Source: Bacillota bacterium
GTDB lineage: Bacteria; Bacillota; Clostridia; Peptostreptococcales; Anaerovoracaceae
DNA: 32,144 bases
NCBI GenBank assembly: GCA_030530285.1
Contig: JAUMVD010000022.1
Span: 1-32,144, forward strand
Direction of reading: 5' to 3'
The notes under the pieces are model-generated. The model did not search any database and had not been told where the DNA came from. It worked only from the letters and a program-made list of their open reading frames with translations. The position numbers were made by a program, and so were the translations under genes. This document shows, piece after piece, positions 18,105-26,505 of this stretch (its first letter is position 1; each line of letters starts with the position of its first letter).

Positions 18105-19960
18105 TAATCGTCTCCGTTCGTATCGGTGGGTTCAGCTGTAGGTTCCGTAGGCTTTGTCGGTTCCTCCGGGGTATCCGGTTTCTTCGGAATGACTTCGGTC
18201 TTTGTTTCACCGCATCGCTTACAGGTGTATACGATCTCACCTTCGTGCTCCGTCGTTGCCTCTGTTCTGCTGGTTTCCATAAAATCATGTCCCAGAGCTT
18301 TGATCGTTTCTGTGATTACTTCCCGGCAGCCCTTGACCTTACAATGGTTTTCCTTTACACCGTCTTCTGTACAGGTTGCTTCTTTTGCAATGATGATTTT
18401 GCCCATTGTATGGGACGGAGTATACTTGCCATTGATCCACTTGCCACAATAGCTGCTCAACAGGCCTTTGCCTGAGTGTGCGCCGAGATCCTTGCCATAT
18501 GCAAGTGTGAATCTAAGAGTAAGAACGTCACCGTCCTCAAGATAGTATGATGACAGTCCGCGCCCAGGATAAAGTGACCCGTCAACGGTGTACATCCAGC
18601 CCGAACCTTCTGTATAGTCAAACTCCGCGATCCGGTTTTTATTGTGCTGACCGGTCATGTTCAGACCGTCATCCTTGATCTTCTCTTTTAAGGTGGATGG
18701 TATTTTGGCCCCATTGGCAATATAACCACCTGAAAGTCCTCTCAGGTAGAACCCCGTTTTGACCGACCCTGAATAATTAGGGGTAAATCCGTATTCTTCC
18801 ATTGCGGCTATGACAGCAGCTGCTGCCGGTTCATCCTGCTTTATCTCATATTTAGCTCCCGTTGCGACCATGCCAAGTCCTATAGTCGTGGCATCCACAT
18901 TTACCGTTACTGTACCGATCACATCTCCTTCGTTTGAGTATTCATATGTAACTGTGTATGCCTTGAATCTGGAGTTACCTTCATTATCCCAGGCGAGAAC
19001 CGTAACCTTGTGTTTTTCTGTGTCCCCGATTCGTGGATTATCAAAATAAAGATCATACTCATACGTGTTCATCCCTGTCGGCGTTGTTTTGATCGTCTTG
19101 CCGTCAAAGGAGACCCTGATGGAATCATAGGTCAAATACTCGTCTCTATATGTTTTCGCTGAAACGGTAAAAATGAAGTTTCTGTTTTTGATGTTTTTGG
19201 TTCGCCCATCAAGATTTGTTTTAATGGTTGGCGGATGCTCGCCGATCTCCTGATTGTCCTCATCCGCCTTATCGGAGATATAGTCGATCTTATATGTGAT
19301 CTGATAGACTATTTCGTTGTTTTTCTTAAGATATAGGGTGATGTAATTGGCTTGCATGGCAAGCTTTGTTTTGAAATTCTTGCCATCTGCCTTTAGCGTC
19401 CTGCCGTTAAGGGAGGTTTCATCGTTCCTGATTTTGACTTTAAGCGTTGTTTCTTTGTCAGGATTGATGATATACGCATAAAAACCAAAGGTATCTTCCT
19501 TTAGCTGCTTGACGGTTATGGTTTGGTTTCTCAGATCCGTTGCAATACTGGCCTCTTCATTGTCCCCGGGGAAAGGCGTTTCTTCTGCAGTTTCTCCGTC
19601 TCCTTCATCATCGCTGGCCTCATCATTTTCATTAAGACCATCAATGTCACCATCCTGATCCTTTTGATCTTCGCTGACTTCCGGCTCAGTGTATTCACTC
19701 TCATTGCCCTGGTTCTTCCCGTCTTTCTTCGCTTTGCCTTCCTGATCTCCTTTCTTGTCGCTGGTACTGTCCTTCCTGTCGCCGCTTTGTGCTTTGTCCT
19801 GCGGCGATGCGTCTTTGATCTCATCCGTCTCAATGCTGTCCGAATGGAAAGCAATCGGGTTGGCCGGCTGAACCATTTCCAATCCGCTGACAGATACAGC
19901 TCCAAACGCAGCTAACAAAGTCAATATGGCTATTATTAAAAGTGTTTTCTTGCTTTTCAT
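18104..19960 (-). CDS. Exported DUF4430 protein (transcobalamin beta-domain-like)
   Basis: A 618-residue exported protein, first gene of the cobalamin-riboswitch operon. It has an N-terminal hydrophobic segment (about 5-25, cleaved signal or anchor), a very acidic low-complexity linker (about 40-135), a beta-rich middle (about 140-345) and a DUF4430 domain (about 350-493). The domain's typical end, GSGWMYTVDGSLYPGRG then YYLEDGDVLTLRFT, is clear. A Cys-pair region (about 525-595) and a Pro/Thr/Glu-rich tail follow. DUF4430 is the fold of the C-terminal beta domain of transcobalamin and intrinsic factor. Together with the riboswitch and the toroid lipoprotein this supports corrinoid binding outside the cell. 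There is only a weak AGG ahead of the ATG. Transporter genes are not in the window. Confidence 0.82.
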   Translation of the reverse strand: MKSKKTLLIIAILTLLAAFGAVSVSGLEMVQPANPIAFHSDSIETDEIKDASPQDKAQSGDRKDSTSDKKGDQEGKAKKDGKNQGNESEYTEPEVSEDQKDQDGDIDGLNENDEASDDEGDGETAEETPFPGDNEEASIATDLRNQTITVKQLKEDTFGFYAYIINPDKETTLKVKIRNDETSLNGRTLKADGKNFKTKLAMQANYITLYLKKNNEIVYQITYKIDYISDKADEDNQEIGEHPPTIKTNLDGRTKNIKNRNFIFTVSAKTYRDEYLTYDSIRVSFDGKTIKTTPTGMNTYEYDLYFDNPRIGDTEKHKVTVLAWDNEGNSRFKAYTVTYEYSNEGDVIGTVTVNVDATTIGLGMVATGAKYEIKQDEPAAAAVIAAMEEYGFTPNYSGSVKTGFYLRGLSGGYIANGAKIPSTLKEKIKDDGLNMTGQHNKNRIAEFDYTEGSGWMYTVDGSLYPGRGLSSYYLEDGDVLTLRFTLAYGKDLGAHSGKGLLSSYCGKWINGKYTPSHTMGKIIIAKEATCTEDGVKENHCKVKGCREVITETIKALGHDFMETSRTEATTEHEGEIVYTCKRCGETKTEVIPKKPDTPEEPTKPTEPTAEPTDTNGDD

Positions 19961-19984
19961 ACCGCAGCCTATCTTTTACCCAAC

Positions 19985-20015
19985 AAAAAACCGCCGCCTC
20001 ATCCCAGAAGGCAAC
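19985..20015 (-). terminator. Riboswitch expression-platform terminator
   Basis: Directly after the aptamer, GTTGCCT pairs with AGGCGGC (two G-U pairs) around a 9-base loop and is followed by GG and six T (19985-19990). It lies 25 bases ahead of the DUF4430 gene. This is the expected off-switch when cobalamin is bound. Confidence 0.75.
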
Positions 20016-20022
20016 AACTACC

Positions 20023-20183
20023 AAAAGGATTCGTCTACCGACTCAATTGTCCAAATACATCTGTATTAGCCTTTGCGAGCGCCTTCCCAGAATAATTCCC
20101 AGTGGCATTTTGCCCGCATCGTTCAATTATACGGTTGCTGAGACACAGTGCCGGGTTTTCACCGGCTTCCGTTGTATCCTTTT
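20023..20183 (-). promoter_or_regulatory. Cobalamin riboswitch aptamer
   Basis: On the minus strand all core elements of the family are present in order. A perfect 8-bp closing stem P1 is formed by AAAAGGAT (20176-20183) with ATCCTTTT (20023-20030). Then come GCCGGTGAAAACCCGGC with the following CACTG and CAACCGTA, the GCCACTGGG and CTGGGAAGGC pair of the P4-P6 core, and a B12-box-like GTCGGTAGACGAATCC. The aptamer begins about four bases after the predicted transcription start. It should shut the DUF4430-toroid-moxR operon off when cobalamin is plentiful, by terminating transcription. Confidence 0.88.
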
Positions 20184-20193
20184 CTCGAATTAT

Positions 20194-20223
20194 ATTGTAC
20201 CCTTGTCTGTTGATAACTGTCAA
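20194..20223 (-). promoter_or_regulatory. Promoter of the cobalamin-riboswitch operon
   Basis: A perfect TTGACA (20218-20223) is separated by 18 bases from TACAAT (20194-20199). This predicts transcription from about 20187, just ahead of the riboswitch P1 stem, which supports both calls. A TATAAT five bases further on is too far from the -35 box to use it. Confidence 0.75.
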
Positions 20224-20229
20224 CAGACA
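20204..20229. promoter_or_regulatory. Perfect palindromic operator overlapping the -35 box
   Basis: Two perfect 10-bp arms, TGTCTGTTGA and TCAACAGACA, are separated by 6 bases. The whole 26-bp palindrome lies upstream of the transcription start and covers the -35 box. That position suits a dimeric repressor rather than an RNA structure. The binding protein is not known; no regulator gene lies next to the operon. Confidence 0.6.
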
Positions 20230-20255
20230 GATTCTTCTTACGGCTTTTGCATAGT

Positions 20256-20293
20256 AAAAAAGCCGGCATCCATTGGATACATGGATGCCGGCT
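20256..20293 (-). terminator. Rho-independent terminator of the hom-trmL operon
   Basis: A perfect 13-bp stem, AGCCGGCATCCAT with ATGGATGCCGGCT, around a 7-base loop, followed in the minus direction by a run of T (20256-20261). It ends the operon 14 bases after the trmL stop and isolates the riboswitch promoter. Confidence 0.95.
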
Positions 20294-20307
20294 GTCTACC
20301 AGCTATA

Positions 20308-20817
20308 TTATTCCAATCCCGGGAATCCCTGCTGGCGCAAAGCCTCAAACAGTATGATATTCACGGAGTTGGACAGATTGAAGGAACGCAGTCTGGTGCT
20401 TTCACTCATCGGGATGCGAATCGAGCATCCGGGATGCTGACGTTCCTGTTCATCGATGAAATCCCGGGGAAGCCCCGCGGTCTCACGGCCGAACAGAATC
20501 ATATCCCCGTCGCGAAATTCAGCGTCCGTATAGAGTCGCGCGCCTTTGGTCGTGGCCAGAAACATTCGGTACGGTTCTCCGGTCTGCGGACAGATCTCAC
20601 CCTCGTATTCCGCCATAAAATCCGGCAAACTCTCGTGCACCCGCACGTCCACATACGGCCAGTAATCCAGCCCGGCGCGCTTGAGGCTTTTGTCATCTAT
20701 CGAGAATCCCAGCGGTTTCACCAGATGCAAAACGCTTCCGGTTGCCGCGCAGCTTCGCGCTACATTGCCGGTGTTAGGCGGGATTTCCGGTTCCACCATC
20801 ACAATGTGCATCGCCAT
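20308..20817 (-). CDS. trmL: tRNA (cytidine/uridine-34 2'-O)-methyltransferase
   Basis: A SPOUT-class methyltransferase that 2'-O-methylates the wobble base of tRNA-Leu using S-adenosylmethionine. At 169 residues it matches the short TrmL type. Family features are VEPEIPPNTGNVARSCAATG at the start, LIFGRE-like ILFGRETAGLP in the middle and IPMSESTRLRSFNLSNSVNI with the C-terminal knot that forms the cofactor site. AAGGTG precedes the ATG. It is the last gene of the hom operon, 18 bases after the SEC-C gene. Confidence 0.95.
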   Translation of the reverse strand: MAMHIVMVEPEIPPNTGNVARSCAATGSVLHLVKPLGFSIDDKSLKRAGLDYWPYVDVRVHESLPDFMAEYEGEICPQTGEPYRMFLATTKGARLYTDAEFRDGDMILFGRETAGLPRDFIDEQERQHPGCSIRIPMSESTRLRSFNLSNSVNIILFEALRQQGFPGLE

Positions 20818-20835
20818 GATCGCACCTTGCTTTCC

Positions 20836-21342
20836 CTACGCGTTGCGGCCGCAGCAGTGTTTATACTTCTTGCCTGATCCGCATGGACAAGGATCGTTTC
20901 TGCCGATCTTTGGAGATTCTCTTCTCACCGTCTTTGACTGCTTGTACTTCTTAGCAATCTCCACCATTTTCTCTTCGCCGAGGATGCTTTCCCACTGCTC
21001 GAGTCCGTAGAGATAATCGGCGTCGGCCTTGAGCATGTTATAGAACAAAGTCTCCGGAATGATCTCGACTTCCACCTGAGAGTTCTCATCGAAGTTCTGG
21101 AAATCATTCGGCGTCTTGATGCTCTCATTGATGCCGTCGAGGAAACCCATGAAAATCACGGGTCTTACTTCGTATTTAGCCGCCAGCTCACCGAGAGTGC
21201 CGGTCATTTTTTCTGCAGGGTGGTCCAGGATGTCGCTGTAGATCTTTGTTTCAGCGCCGCTGTATTCCTCCCAAAATTCTTGAAAAGTATCTTCTGTCTG
21301 ATTCTCGATCAGGTCTTTCCACTGGTTATATAATTCGCTCAT
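20836..21342 (-). CDS. SEC-C zinc-binding motif protein of unknown function
   Basis: A 168-residue cytoplasmic protein. Its last 25 residues form the SEC-C motif, [19 protein letters not shown], a Zn2+-binding knuckle also found at the end of SecA. Residues 1-140 are an acidic helical domain that I do not recognise. The start overlaps the hom stop as ATGA and has GGAGGATC ahead of it, so it is translationally coupled to hom. The function is unknown; a role near the ribosome or the Sec system is only suggested by the motif. Confidence 0.8.
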   Translation of the reverse strand: MSELYNQWKDLIENQTEDTFQEFWEEYSGAETKIYSDILDHPAEKMTGTLGELAAKYEVRPVIFMGFLDGINESIKTPNDFQNFDENSQVEVEIIPETLFYNMLKADADYLYGLEQWESILGEEKMVEIAKKYKQSKTVRRESPKIGRNDPCPCGSGKKYKHCCGRNA

Positions 21343-22310
21343 ATGATCCTCCTGGCTATTTCCATAACATCACCCATAACGGCGCTTCCCGTAGGCAGCG
21401 GACCTGCTCCCGGTCCGTAGAACATGAGCTTGCCTACCAGATTGCCTTTGACGTATACCGCATTGAATTCTTTCAGGACGTTTGCCAGCGGGTGGTAGGT
21501 CCTGATGAACGTCGGCCTTACTTCATATGTTATCTCGCCGTCTTCCTGCACTGTCGCGTGGGCGATCAGCTTGATGACGCAGTCATTTGCTTTGGCTTCA
21601 GCTATTTTTTCTTTCGTGATTTCCGTGATTCCCGTTGTCGGGATATCCTTAGGATGCACGTACTTGTCAAACATGAGAGCCATAAGTATGCTCAGCTTAT
21701 TGGCAGCGTCGATGCCTTCTACGTCCGCAGTCGGGTCAGCTTCGGCGAAGCCCTTTGCCTGCGCGTCTTTCAAGGCTGTCTCATAGTCCATATCCTCTTC
21801 GCTCATCATGTGAAGAATGTAGTTGGTCGTTCCATTCACAATGCCGAGGACTTCCGTGTATCTGTTGGCTCTGGCCGCACCGTCAAGCGCTGTGAGCACA
21901 GGGATGCCGCCTCCAACACTGGCCTCGAACTTGAACATCACGTTGTTTCTCTTCGCGGCCTCGGTCAGCTTCGGGTAGTTGGCAGCTACAGCAGCTTTAT
22001 TCGCAGTAACCACGTGCTTGCCGCAGTCCATGGCGCGTTCCATAAATGTAGCCGCAGGTTCTACTCCGCCCAGAAGCTCGATCACGATATCGATTTCCGG
22101 ATCCTGGAATATATCCTCCGGATCTGATACGAATTGATCTTTCGAAACAGTGATATCGCGTTCCCTGTCAATATCCTTCTCCAGAATCTTAACGATATCT
22201 ACTTTAGCGCCAACGCTTTTCTCAATAATGTCCTTGTTCATTTCCAGGGACTTATATGTACCCGTCCCGATATTGCCAAGGCCAAGAAGTCCTATCTTGA
22301 TTTCCTTCAT
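21339..22310 (-). CDS. hom: Homoserine dehydrogenase, short form without ACT domain
   Basis: Reduces aspartate semialdehyde to homoserine, the branch to threonine and methionine. The 323-residue frame has the Rossmann start [16 protein letters not shown], the hinge [11 protein letters not shown], the substrate region [24 protein letters not shown] and [18 protein letters not shown] with the catalytic Asp and Lys residues. Firmicute enzymes commonly have another 80-100 residues with a regulatory ACT domain; this one stops right after the catalytic part, in an ATGA overlap with the next gene. So feedback by threonine through an ACT domain is unlikely. I chose the ATG at 22310, which has AGAGAGGTAATC ahead of it, over a longer frame that would start inside the promoter. 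Confidence 0.93.
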   Translation of the reverse strand: MKEIKIGLLGLGNIGTGTYKSLEMNKDIIEKSVGAKVDIVKILEKDIDRERDITVSKDQFVSDPEDIFQDPEIDIVIELLGGVEPAATFMERAMDCGKHVVTANKAAVAANYPKLTEAAKRNNVMFKFEASVGGGIPVLTALDGAARANRYTEVLGIVNGTTNYILHMMSEEDMDYETALKDAQAKGFAEADPTADVEGIDAANKLSILMALMFDKYVHPKDIPTTGITEITKEKIAEAKANDCVIKLIAHATVQEDGEITYEVRPTFIRTYHPLANVLKEFNAVYVKGNLVGKLMFYGPGAGPLPTGSAVMGDVMEIARRII

Positions 22311-22350
22311 ATGATTACCTCTCTGATCGTTATGATTACAACACGCTAAT

Positions 22351-22379
22351 ATTATAGAAGATTGGGCGAAATAAAACAA
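22351..22379 (-). promoter_or_regulatory. Predicted promoter of hom-(SEC-C)-trmL
   Basis: TTGTTT (22374-22379), 17 bases, then a perfect TATAAT (22351-22356), in the 84-base gap after feoAB. Transcription would start near 22344, about 35 bases before the hom ATG. Confidence 0.6.
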
Positions 22380-22394
22380 TCTGTGTTTTCTGCG

Positions 22395-24761
22395 CTATAT
22401 CGTCCCTAAAGCCATCCCCGCCATCGCCACGATAAAGGCGACGATCCAGGCAATGCAGCACTGCCCTATCACTATGATGAGCGCCCACTTACCTCCCAAT
22501 TCTCTGTTTACCGAAGCGATTGCTGCCACGCACGGAGTGTAGAGCAGGCAAAATACCAGCAGCGACATCGCGGCCACCGGTGTGATCGCCGCCTGGAATC
22601 CGCTGACCGATCCAAAGAGCACCGACAGGGTCGACACTACGCTTTCCTTTGCCATGAATCCCGTCACAAGCGCTGTGGATATTCTCCAGTCTCCGAAGCC
22701 CATCGGCGCGAATACCGGAGCGATGCATCCGGCGATCACAGCAAGTATACTGTCCTGGGAGTCGGTAACGTGATTGAAATGCAGATCGAATGTCTGCAAA
22801 AGCCATATCACCAGTGTGGCGATAAATATTACCGTAAAAGCCCTTTGCAGGAAGTCTCTGGCTTTATCCCAGAGAAGCCTGCCGACATTGCCGGGTCCCG
22901 GCATCCTGTAATTAGGAAGCTCCATGACAAACGGTACGGCTTCGCCCCTGAAAAGGGTCTTCTTCAATATGAGGGCGGTAAGCACGCCCACCAGTATGCC
23001 TGTGAAATACAACCCCACCATGATGAGCCCGCCGTGATCGGGGAAGAATGCCGCCGTGAAAAACGCGTATATCGGAAGCTTCGCCGAGCAGCTCATGAAC
23101 GGCGTCATGATAATCGTGAGTTTTCTGTCTCTCTCCGAAGGCAGCGTCCTGCTGGCCATGATGCTCGGTACCGAGCAGCCGAATCCTATGAGCATCGGAA
23201 CAATGCTCCTGCCGGAAAGTCCGATCTTCCTGAGGAGCTTATCCATGACAAAAGCTACTCTTGCCATATACCCGCTATCTTCCAGAAGGGAGAGGAAGAA
23301 AAACAGCGTCACGATGAAAGGAAGGAAACTTATCACTGTTCCCACGCCTGTAAATATACCGTCTATGATCAAAGACCGGACAACTTCATTTACACCGGCC
23401 GACGTCATCAGCTCATTCACTTCTTCAGACAAGGCTCCGATGCCTGCGTCAAGCAGGTCCGCAAGCACCTTGCCAATCACATTGAAGGTCAGCCAGAATA
23501 CCACAGCCATAATCAGCACAAACGCCGGAATGGCCGTGTACTTGCCGGTAAGTATTTCATCCATCCTGCTGCTTCTCAGGTGTTCTTTGCTTTCCTTTGG
23601 TTTTACAACAGCAGCTTTGCAAACGCGTTCTATGAAGCTGAATCTCATCTCTGCCATGGCTGCGGATCTGTCCAGACCTCGCTCGTCCTCCATCTGACAG
23701 ATCAGATGTTCGATGGCTTCCTGCTCATTCTTGCTGAGCCCGAGCCTTTGCATGACGATATCATCACCCTCGGCGAGTTTGGCAGCGGCAAATCTGACCG
23801 GTATGCCGGCAGCTTCCGCGTGGTCCTCTATCAGATGCATGATCCCGTGCAGGCATCTGTGGACCGCACCGCCATGATCGTCAGCGCCGCAGAAATCCTG
23901 TCTGCCGGGGCGCTCCTGGAATTTGGCAACATGTATGGCGTGGTTGATCAGCTCATCAATACCTTCGTTTTTTGACGCGGATATTGGCACCACCGGGATG
24001 CCCAGCATCTGCTCCATCTCGTTTACCAGTATGGATCCGCCGTTATTGTTGACCTCGTCCATCATGTTCAGCGCCAGGACCATCGGTTTATTCAGTTCCA
24101 TCAGCTGCATCGTCAGATAGAGATTTCTCTCGATATTTGTCGCATCGACGATATTGATGATGCCCTTCGGGTCATTATCCAGAATGAACTGTCTGGAAAC
24201 GATTTCTTCACTGGTGTACGGGGACATGGAATAGATGCCCGGAAGGTCTGTGACCAGCGTGTTTTTATGGCCTTTGATCACGCCGTCCTTTCTGTCTACC
24301 GTTACCCCCGGAAAGTTTCCCACATGCTGATTGGATCCCGTCAGCTGATTGAACAGCGTGGTCTTGCCGCAGTTCTGATTGCCTGCCAGGGCGAAAGTCA
24401 GTGTTTCTCCTTCCGGCAGAGGGTCCTCGTCAGCCTTTACGTGATAGCGTCCGCCCTCGCCAAGACCCGGGTGGTCAATCTCGTTGCTCGTTTTGGCGTT
24501 TTTGGGCTGCGGCATATCCGCGTCACGAGCATCTCGTATCTCTATTTTCTTTGCGTCTTCCAGCCGCAGTGTCAGCTCGTACCCGTGGATCCTGAGCTCC
24601 ATGGGATCTCCCATAGGCGCATATTTTACAAGCGTTACATCTGCGTCGGGAATCAGTCCCATATCAAGAAAGTGCTGTCTGAGAGCGCCTTCGCCCCCTA
24701 CAGACACCACTGTCGCTGTCTTTCCAATTTCCAGTTGATCAAGTCTTGTTTTATCAGTCAT
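22395..24761 (-). CDS. feoB: Fused FeoA-FeoB ferrous iron transporter
   Basis: Imports Fe2+ across the cytoplasmic membrane under anaerobic conditions. In this 788-residue protein residues 1-75 are an SH3-like FeoA domain, residues 76-115 a polar linker, and residues about 118-290 the GTPase domain. The GTPase has G1 GNQNCGKTT (Gln in place of the usual Pro), the switch NFPGVTVDRK, G3 DLPGIYS and G4 NMMD. A helical spacer follows, then the membrane domain with the two Gate-like inverted halves and the conserved PFMSCSAKLP and YTPCVAAI segments. There is no separate FeoA or FeoC gene. The start overlaps yihY by 8 bases and lacks a good ribosome binding site, so translation is probably coupled to yihY. 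Confidence 0.95.
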   Translation of the reverse strand: MTDKTRLDQLEIGKTATVVSVGGEGALRQHFLDMGLIPDADVTLVKYAPMGDPMELRIHGYELTLRLEDAKKIEIRDARDADMPQPKNAKTSNEIDHPGLGEGGRYHVKADEDPLPEGETLTFALAGNQNCGKTTLFNQLTGSNQHVGNFPGVTVDRKDGVIKGHKNTLVTDLPGIYSMSPYTSEEIVSRQFILDNDPKGIINIVDATNIERNLYLTMQLMELNKPMVLALNMMDEVNNNGGSILVNEMEQMLGIPVVPISASKNEGIDELINHAIHVAKFQERPGRQDFCGADDHGGAVHRCLHGIMHLIEDHAEAAGIPVRFAAAKLAEGDDIVMQRLGLSKNEQEAIEHLICQMEDERGLDRSAAMAEMRFSFIERVCKAAVVKPKESKEHLRSSRMDEILTGKYTAIPAFVLIMAVVFWLTFNVIGKVLADLLDAGIGALSEEVNELMTSAGVNEVVRSLIIDGIFTGVGTVISFLPFIVTLFFFLSLLEDSGYMARVAFVMDKLLRKIGLSGRSIVPMLIGFGCSVPSIMASRTLPSERDRKLTIIMTPFMSCSAKLPIYAFFTAAFFPDHGGLIMVGLYFTGILVGVLTALILKKTLFRGEAVPFVMELPNYRMPGPGNVGRLLWDKARDFLQRAFTVIFIATLVIWLLQTFDLHFNHVTDSQDSILAVIAGCIAPVFAPMGFGDWRISTALVTGFMAKESVVSTLSVLFGSVSGFQAAITPVAAMSLLVFCLLYTPCVAAIASVNRELGGKWALIIVIGQCCIAWIVAFIVAMAGMALGTI

Positions 24762-25758
24762 CGTGCTTTTCGGTTTCCGGTTCTTTCACTGTTTTGTCTT
24801 CTGTATCTCCGCTTATATTCCCCATAAATACTCCCATGATGGCTCCCATATCCACGTCATCCGGATCCATATCGAACTTGCTTCTTCTCCACTTGTCGGG
24901 ATAATCCACCGGAGTTCTCTTGCTGAACGGCACACTGGTGTCCTCGAACAATTTGTTGCAGAGCACGCCCAGTATGATGACCCACGAAAGCAGCAGGAAC
25001 CAGATCATGATGGCCACTACCGATGAAAGCGCTCCGTACATCAGGTCATAATGCACCAGCGTGCTGGTATAGAACGAGTAGAACCAGCTGACGATAACCA
25101 TGCCAAAAGCGGCGAATATCGTTCCCGGGAGCACTCGTTTGATGCTCTTCTTTTTCGTTGGGATGATGTAGTAATTGACGCCTATAACCAGAAAATACAG
25201 TACGAATCCAAGAGGCCATCTGAGATACAGCCAGATGTTGTCCACGTAGTTGGCTGCCTCCAGATTCAAAAGGTTCAGTATACCGATGAGAATGACCTTG
25301 CCGTACAGCAGTATGACGATGGCCACAACCAGCGTGATCAGCGTCAGCATCATCGTAAGTATCGCCCGCGCGCGCTCCAGGAAGTAATTCTTGCCGGTGT
25401 TGTCGCCTTCGGTGAATGTGTAATTGGCGATCCTGGCTATGGCAAAGGATGCTCGCGACCCCGCCCACAAAGCGATGATCACGAATACGATGTTCCCGTA
25501 ACCGATGTAGCTGAACTCAAAAATCGTACTCAAAAGCCCCGACATGCGGTCCCCGGTATATTCCTCGATGAGGTTCATGGCGGACTGCATGCTGATATCA
25601 AACAGGCCCAGAAACTGGATCATGAGCAGTATGATGGGAACGATCGACATAAGCAGATAAAATGAGATCTGCGCCGCAAACCCCTGATAATAAGGGTCCT
25701 GCAGCTGCCTGAGTCCCATGATGAACATTCTTTTGAAGCGCCCAAATAAATCTGACAA
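24754..25758 (-). CDS. YihY/BrkB-family inner membrane protein
   Basis: A 334-residue integral membrane protein of the YihY/UPF0761 family (formerly confused with RNase BN). The hallmark PYYQGFAAQISFYLLMSIVP opens the first helix, and about six helices follow (near residues 30-50, 85-105, 140-160, 175-200, 215-235, 245-270). An acidic cytoplasmic tail of about 60 residues ends the protein. The family's exact transport role is not settled. The frame starts with TTG at 25756-25758, a base after the rdgB stop; the first ATG would be 10 codons in and has no better ribosome binding site. It overlaps feoAB by 8 bases, so rdgB, yihY and feoAB form one operon. Confidence 0.85.
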   Translation of the reverse strand: MSDLFGRFKRMFIMGLRQLQDPYYQGFAAQISFYLLMSIVPIILLMIQFLGLFDISMQSAMNLIEEYTGDRMSGLLSTIFEFSYIGYGNIVFVIIALWAGSRASFAIARIANYTFTEGDNTGKNYFLERARAILTMMLTLITLVVAIVILLYGKVILIGILNLLNLEAANYVDNIWLYLRWPLGFVLYFLVIGVNYYIIPTKKKSIKRVLPGTIFAAFGMVIVSWFYSFYTSTLVHYDLMYGALSSVVAIMIWFLLLSWVIILGVLCNKLFEDTSVPFSKRTPVDYPDKWRRSKFDMDPDDVDMGAIMGVFMGNISGDTEDKTVKEPETEKHDD

Positions 25759-25759
25759 A

Positions 25760-26404
25760 CTACTTCCCTTCCCTCTCGGTCAGTTTCTCACGCAATACGT
25801 TAAGAGCATTTGCCCGGTGGCTGATGCTGTTCTTTATCTCTGAGCTGAGTTCTCCAAACGTCTTATCATATCCGACGGGTATGAACAGCGGGTCATATCC
25901 GAATCCCGCTTCACCTCGCTCCTCGAGGACCAGATGACCTTCGACTTCTCCTCTGGCAACGATAGTTTCCCCGTCCGGGTATACCATGGTGATTACCGAT
26001 ACGAACCTGGCTGTACGCTGTTCATAAGGAACGTCCGCGATCAATCTGATGAGCTTGGCGTTATTGCTGTCATCAGGGCTATCCGTATCACCGGCCTTTT
26101 CTGCTTCCGTCGGCCATATCCCCGGAAACGCCGCGAATCTGGCGGAATAAATGCCCGGTGCCCCCTCGATGCAGTCTACCACCAGACCGGAATCGTCAGC
26201 GATGGTAATCTCACCGCACAGCTTCATGATGCCGTAAGCCTTCTTGTATGAATTCTCCTCGAAGCTGTCGCCGTCCTCCGGAATCTCGACGGCGGGTACG
26301 CCCGCCTCGTCTCTGGAGATGATTTCCATGCCGAAGTCTCTGGTGATGGCTTCAATTTCTATGATTTTGTGTTTGTTGCGCGTTGCAGCGATTATCTTCT
26401 TCAT
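25760..26404 (-). CDS. rdgB: dITP/XTP pyrophosphatase (HAM1/RdgB family)
   Basis: Hydrolyses non-canonical purine triphosphates (dITP, XTP) to keep them out of DNA and RNA. The 214-residue protein begins with the family's nucleotide motif IIAATRNKHKIIEI and has SFEENSYKKA, the metal-site region TIADDSGLVVDCIEGAPGIYSARFA, GEVEGHLV, GFGYDPLFIPVGYDKTFGEL and the C-terminal SHRANAL. A short acidic insert near residue 105 (DTDSPDDSNN) is normal for the family. No Shine-Dalgarno is seen; a promoter-like -10 box ends 8 bases before the ATG, which would give a nearly leaderless mRNA. First gene of the rdgB-yihY-feoAB unit. Confidence 0.95.
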   Translation of the reverse strand: MKKIIAATRNKHKIIEIEAITRDFGMEIISRDEAGVPAVEIPEDGDSFEENSYKKAYGIMKLCGEITIADDSGLVVDCIEGAPGIYSARFAAFPGIWPTEAEKAGDTDSPDDSNNAKLIRLIADVPYEQRTARFVSVITMVYPDGETIVARGEVEGHLVLEERGEAGFGYDPLFIPVGYDKTFGELSSEIKNSISHRANALNVLREKLTEREGK

Positions 26405-26412
26405 AACGTCTT

Positions 26413-26442
26413 ATTGTACCATAACGCGGCTGGACTTTCCAA
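26413..26442 (-). promoter_or_regulatory. Predicted promoter of rdgB
   Basis: TTGGAA (26437-26442), 18 bases, TACAAT (26413-26418). Transcription would start only one or two bases before the rdgB ATG, which fits the absence of a ribosome binding site there. Confidence 0.4.
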
Positions 26443-26505
26443 CTCTTATACTGTAAAATAGCCCTGTCGGGCCCGGCAGAGGGGTCCCGAAGGAGGATAC
26501 AGATC

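Noticed and set aside
22770..23975. A 401-codon plus-strand frame opposite feoAB
   Set aside because: Rich in His, Arg and Gln, with no domain resemblance and no start signal; a shadow of feoAB.
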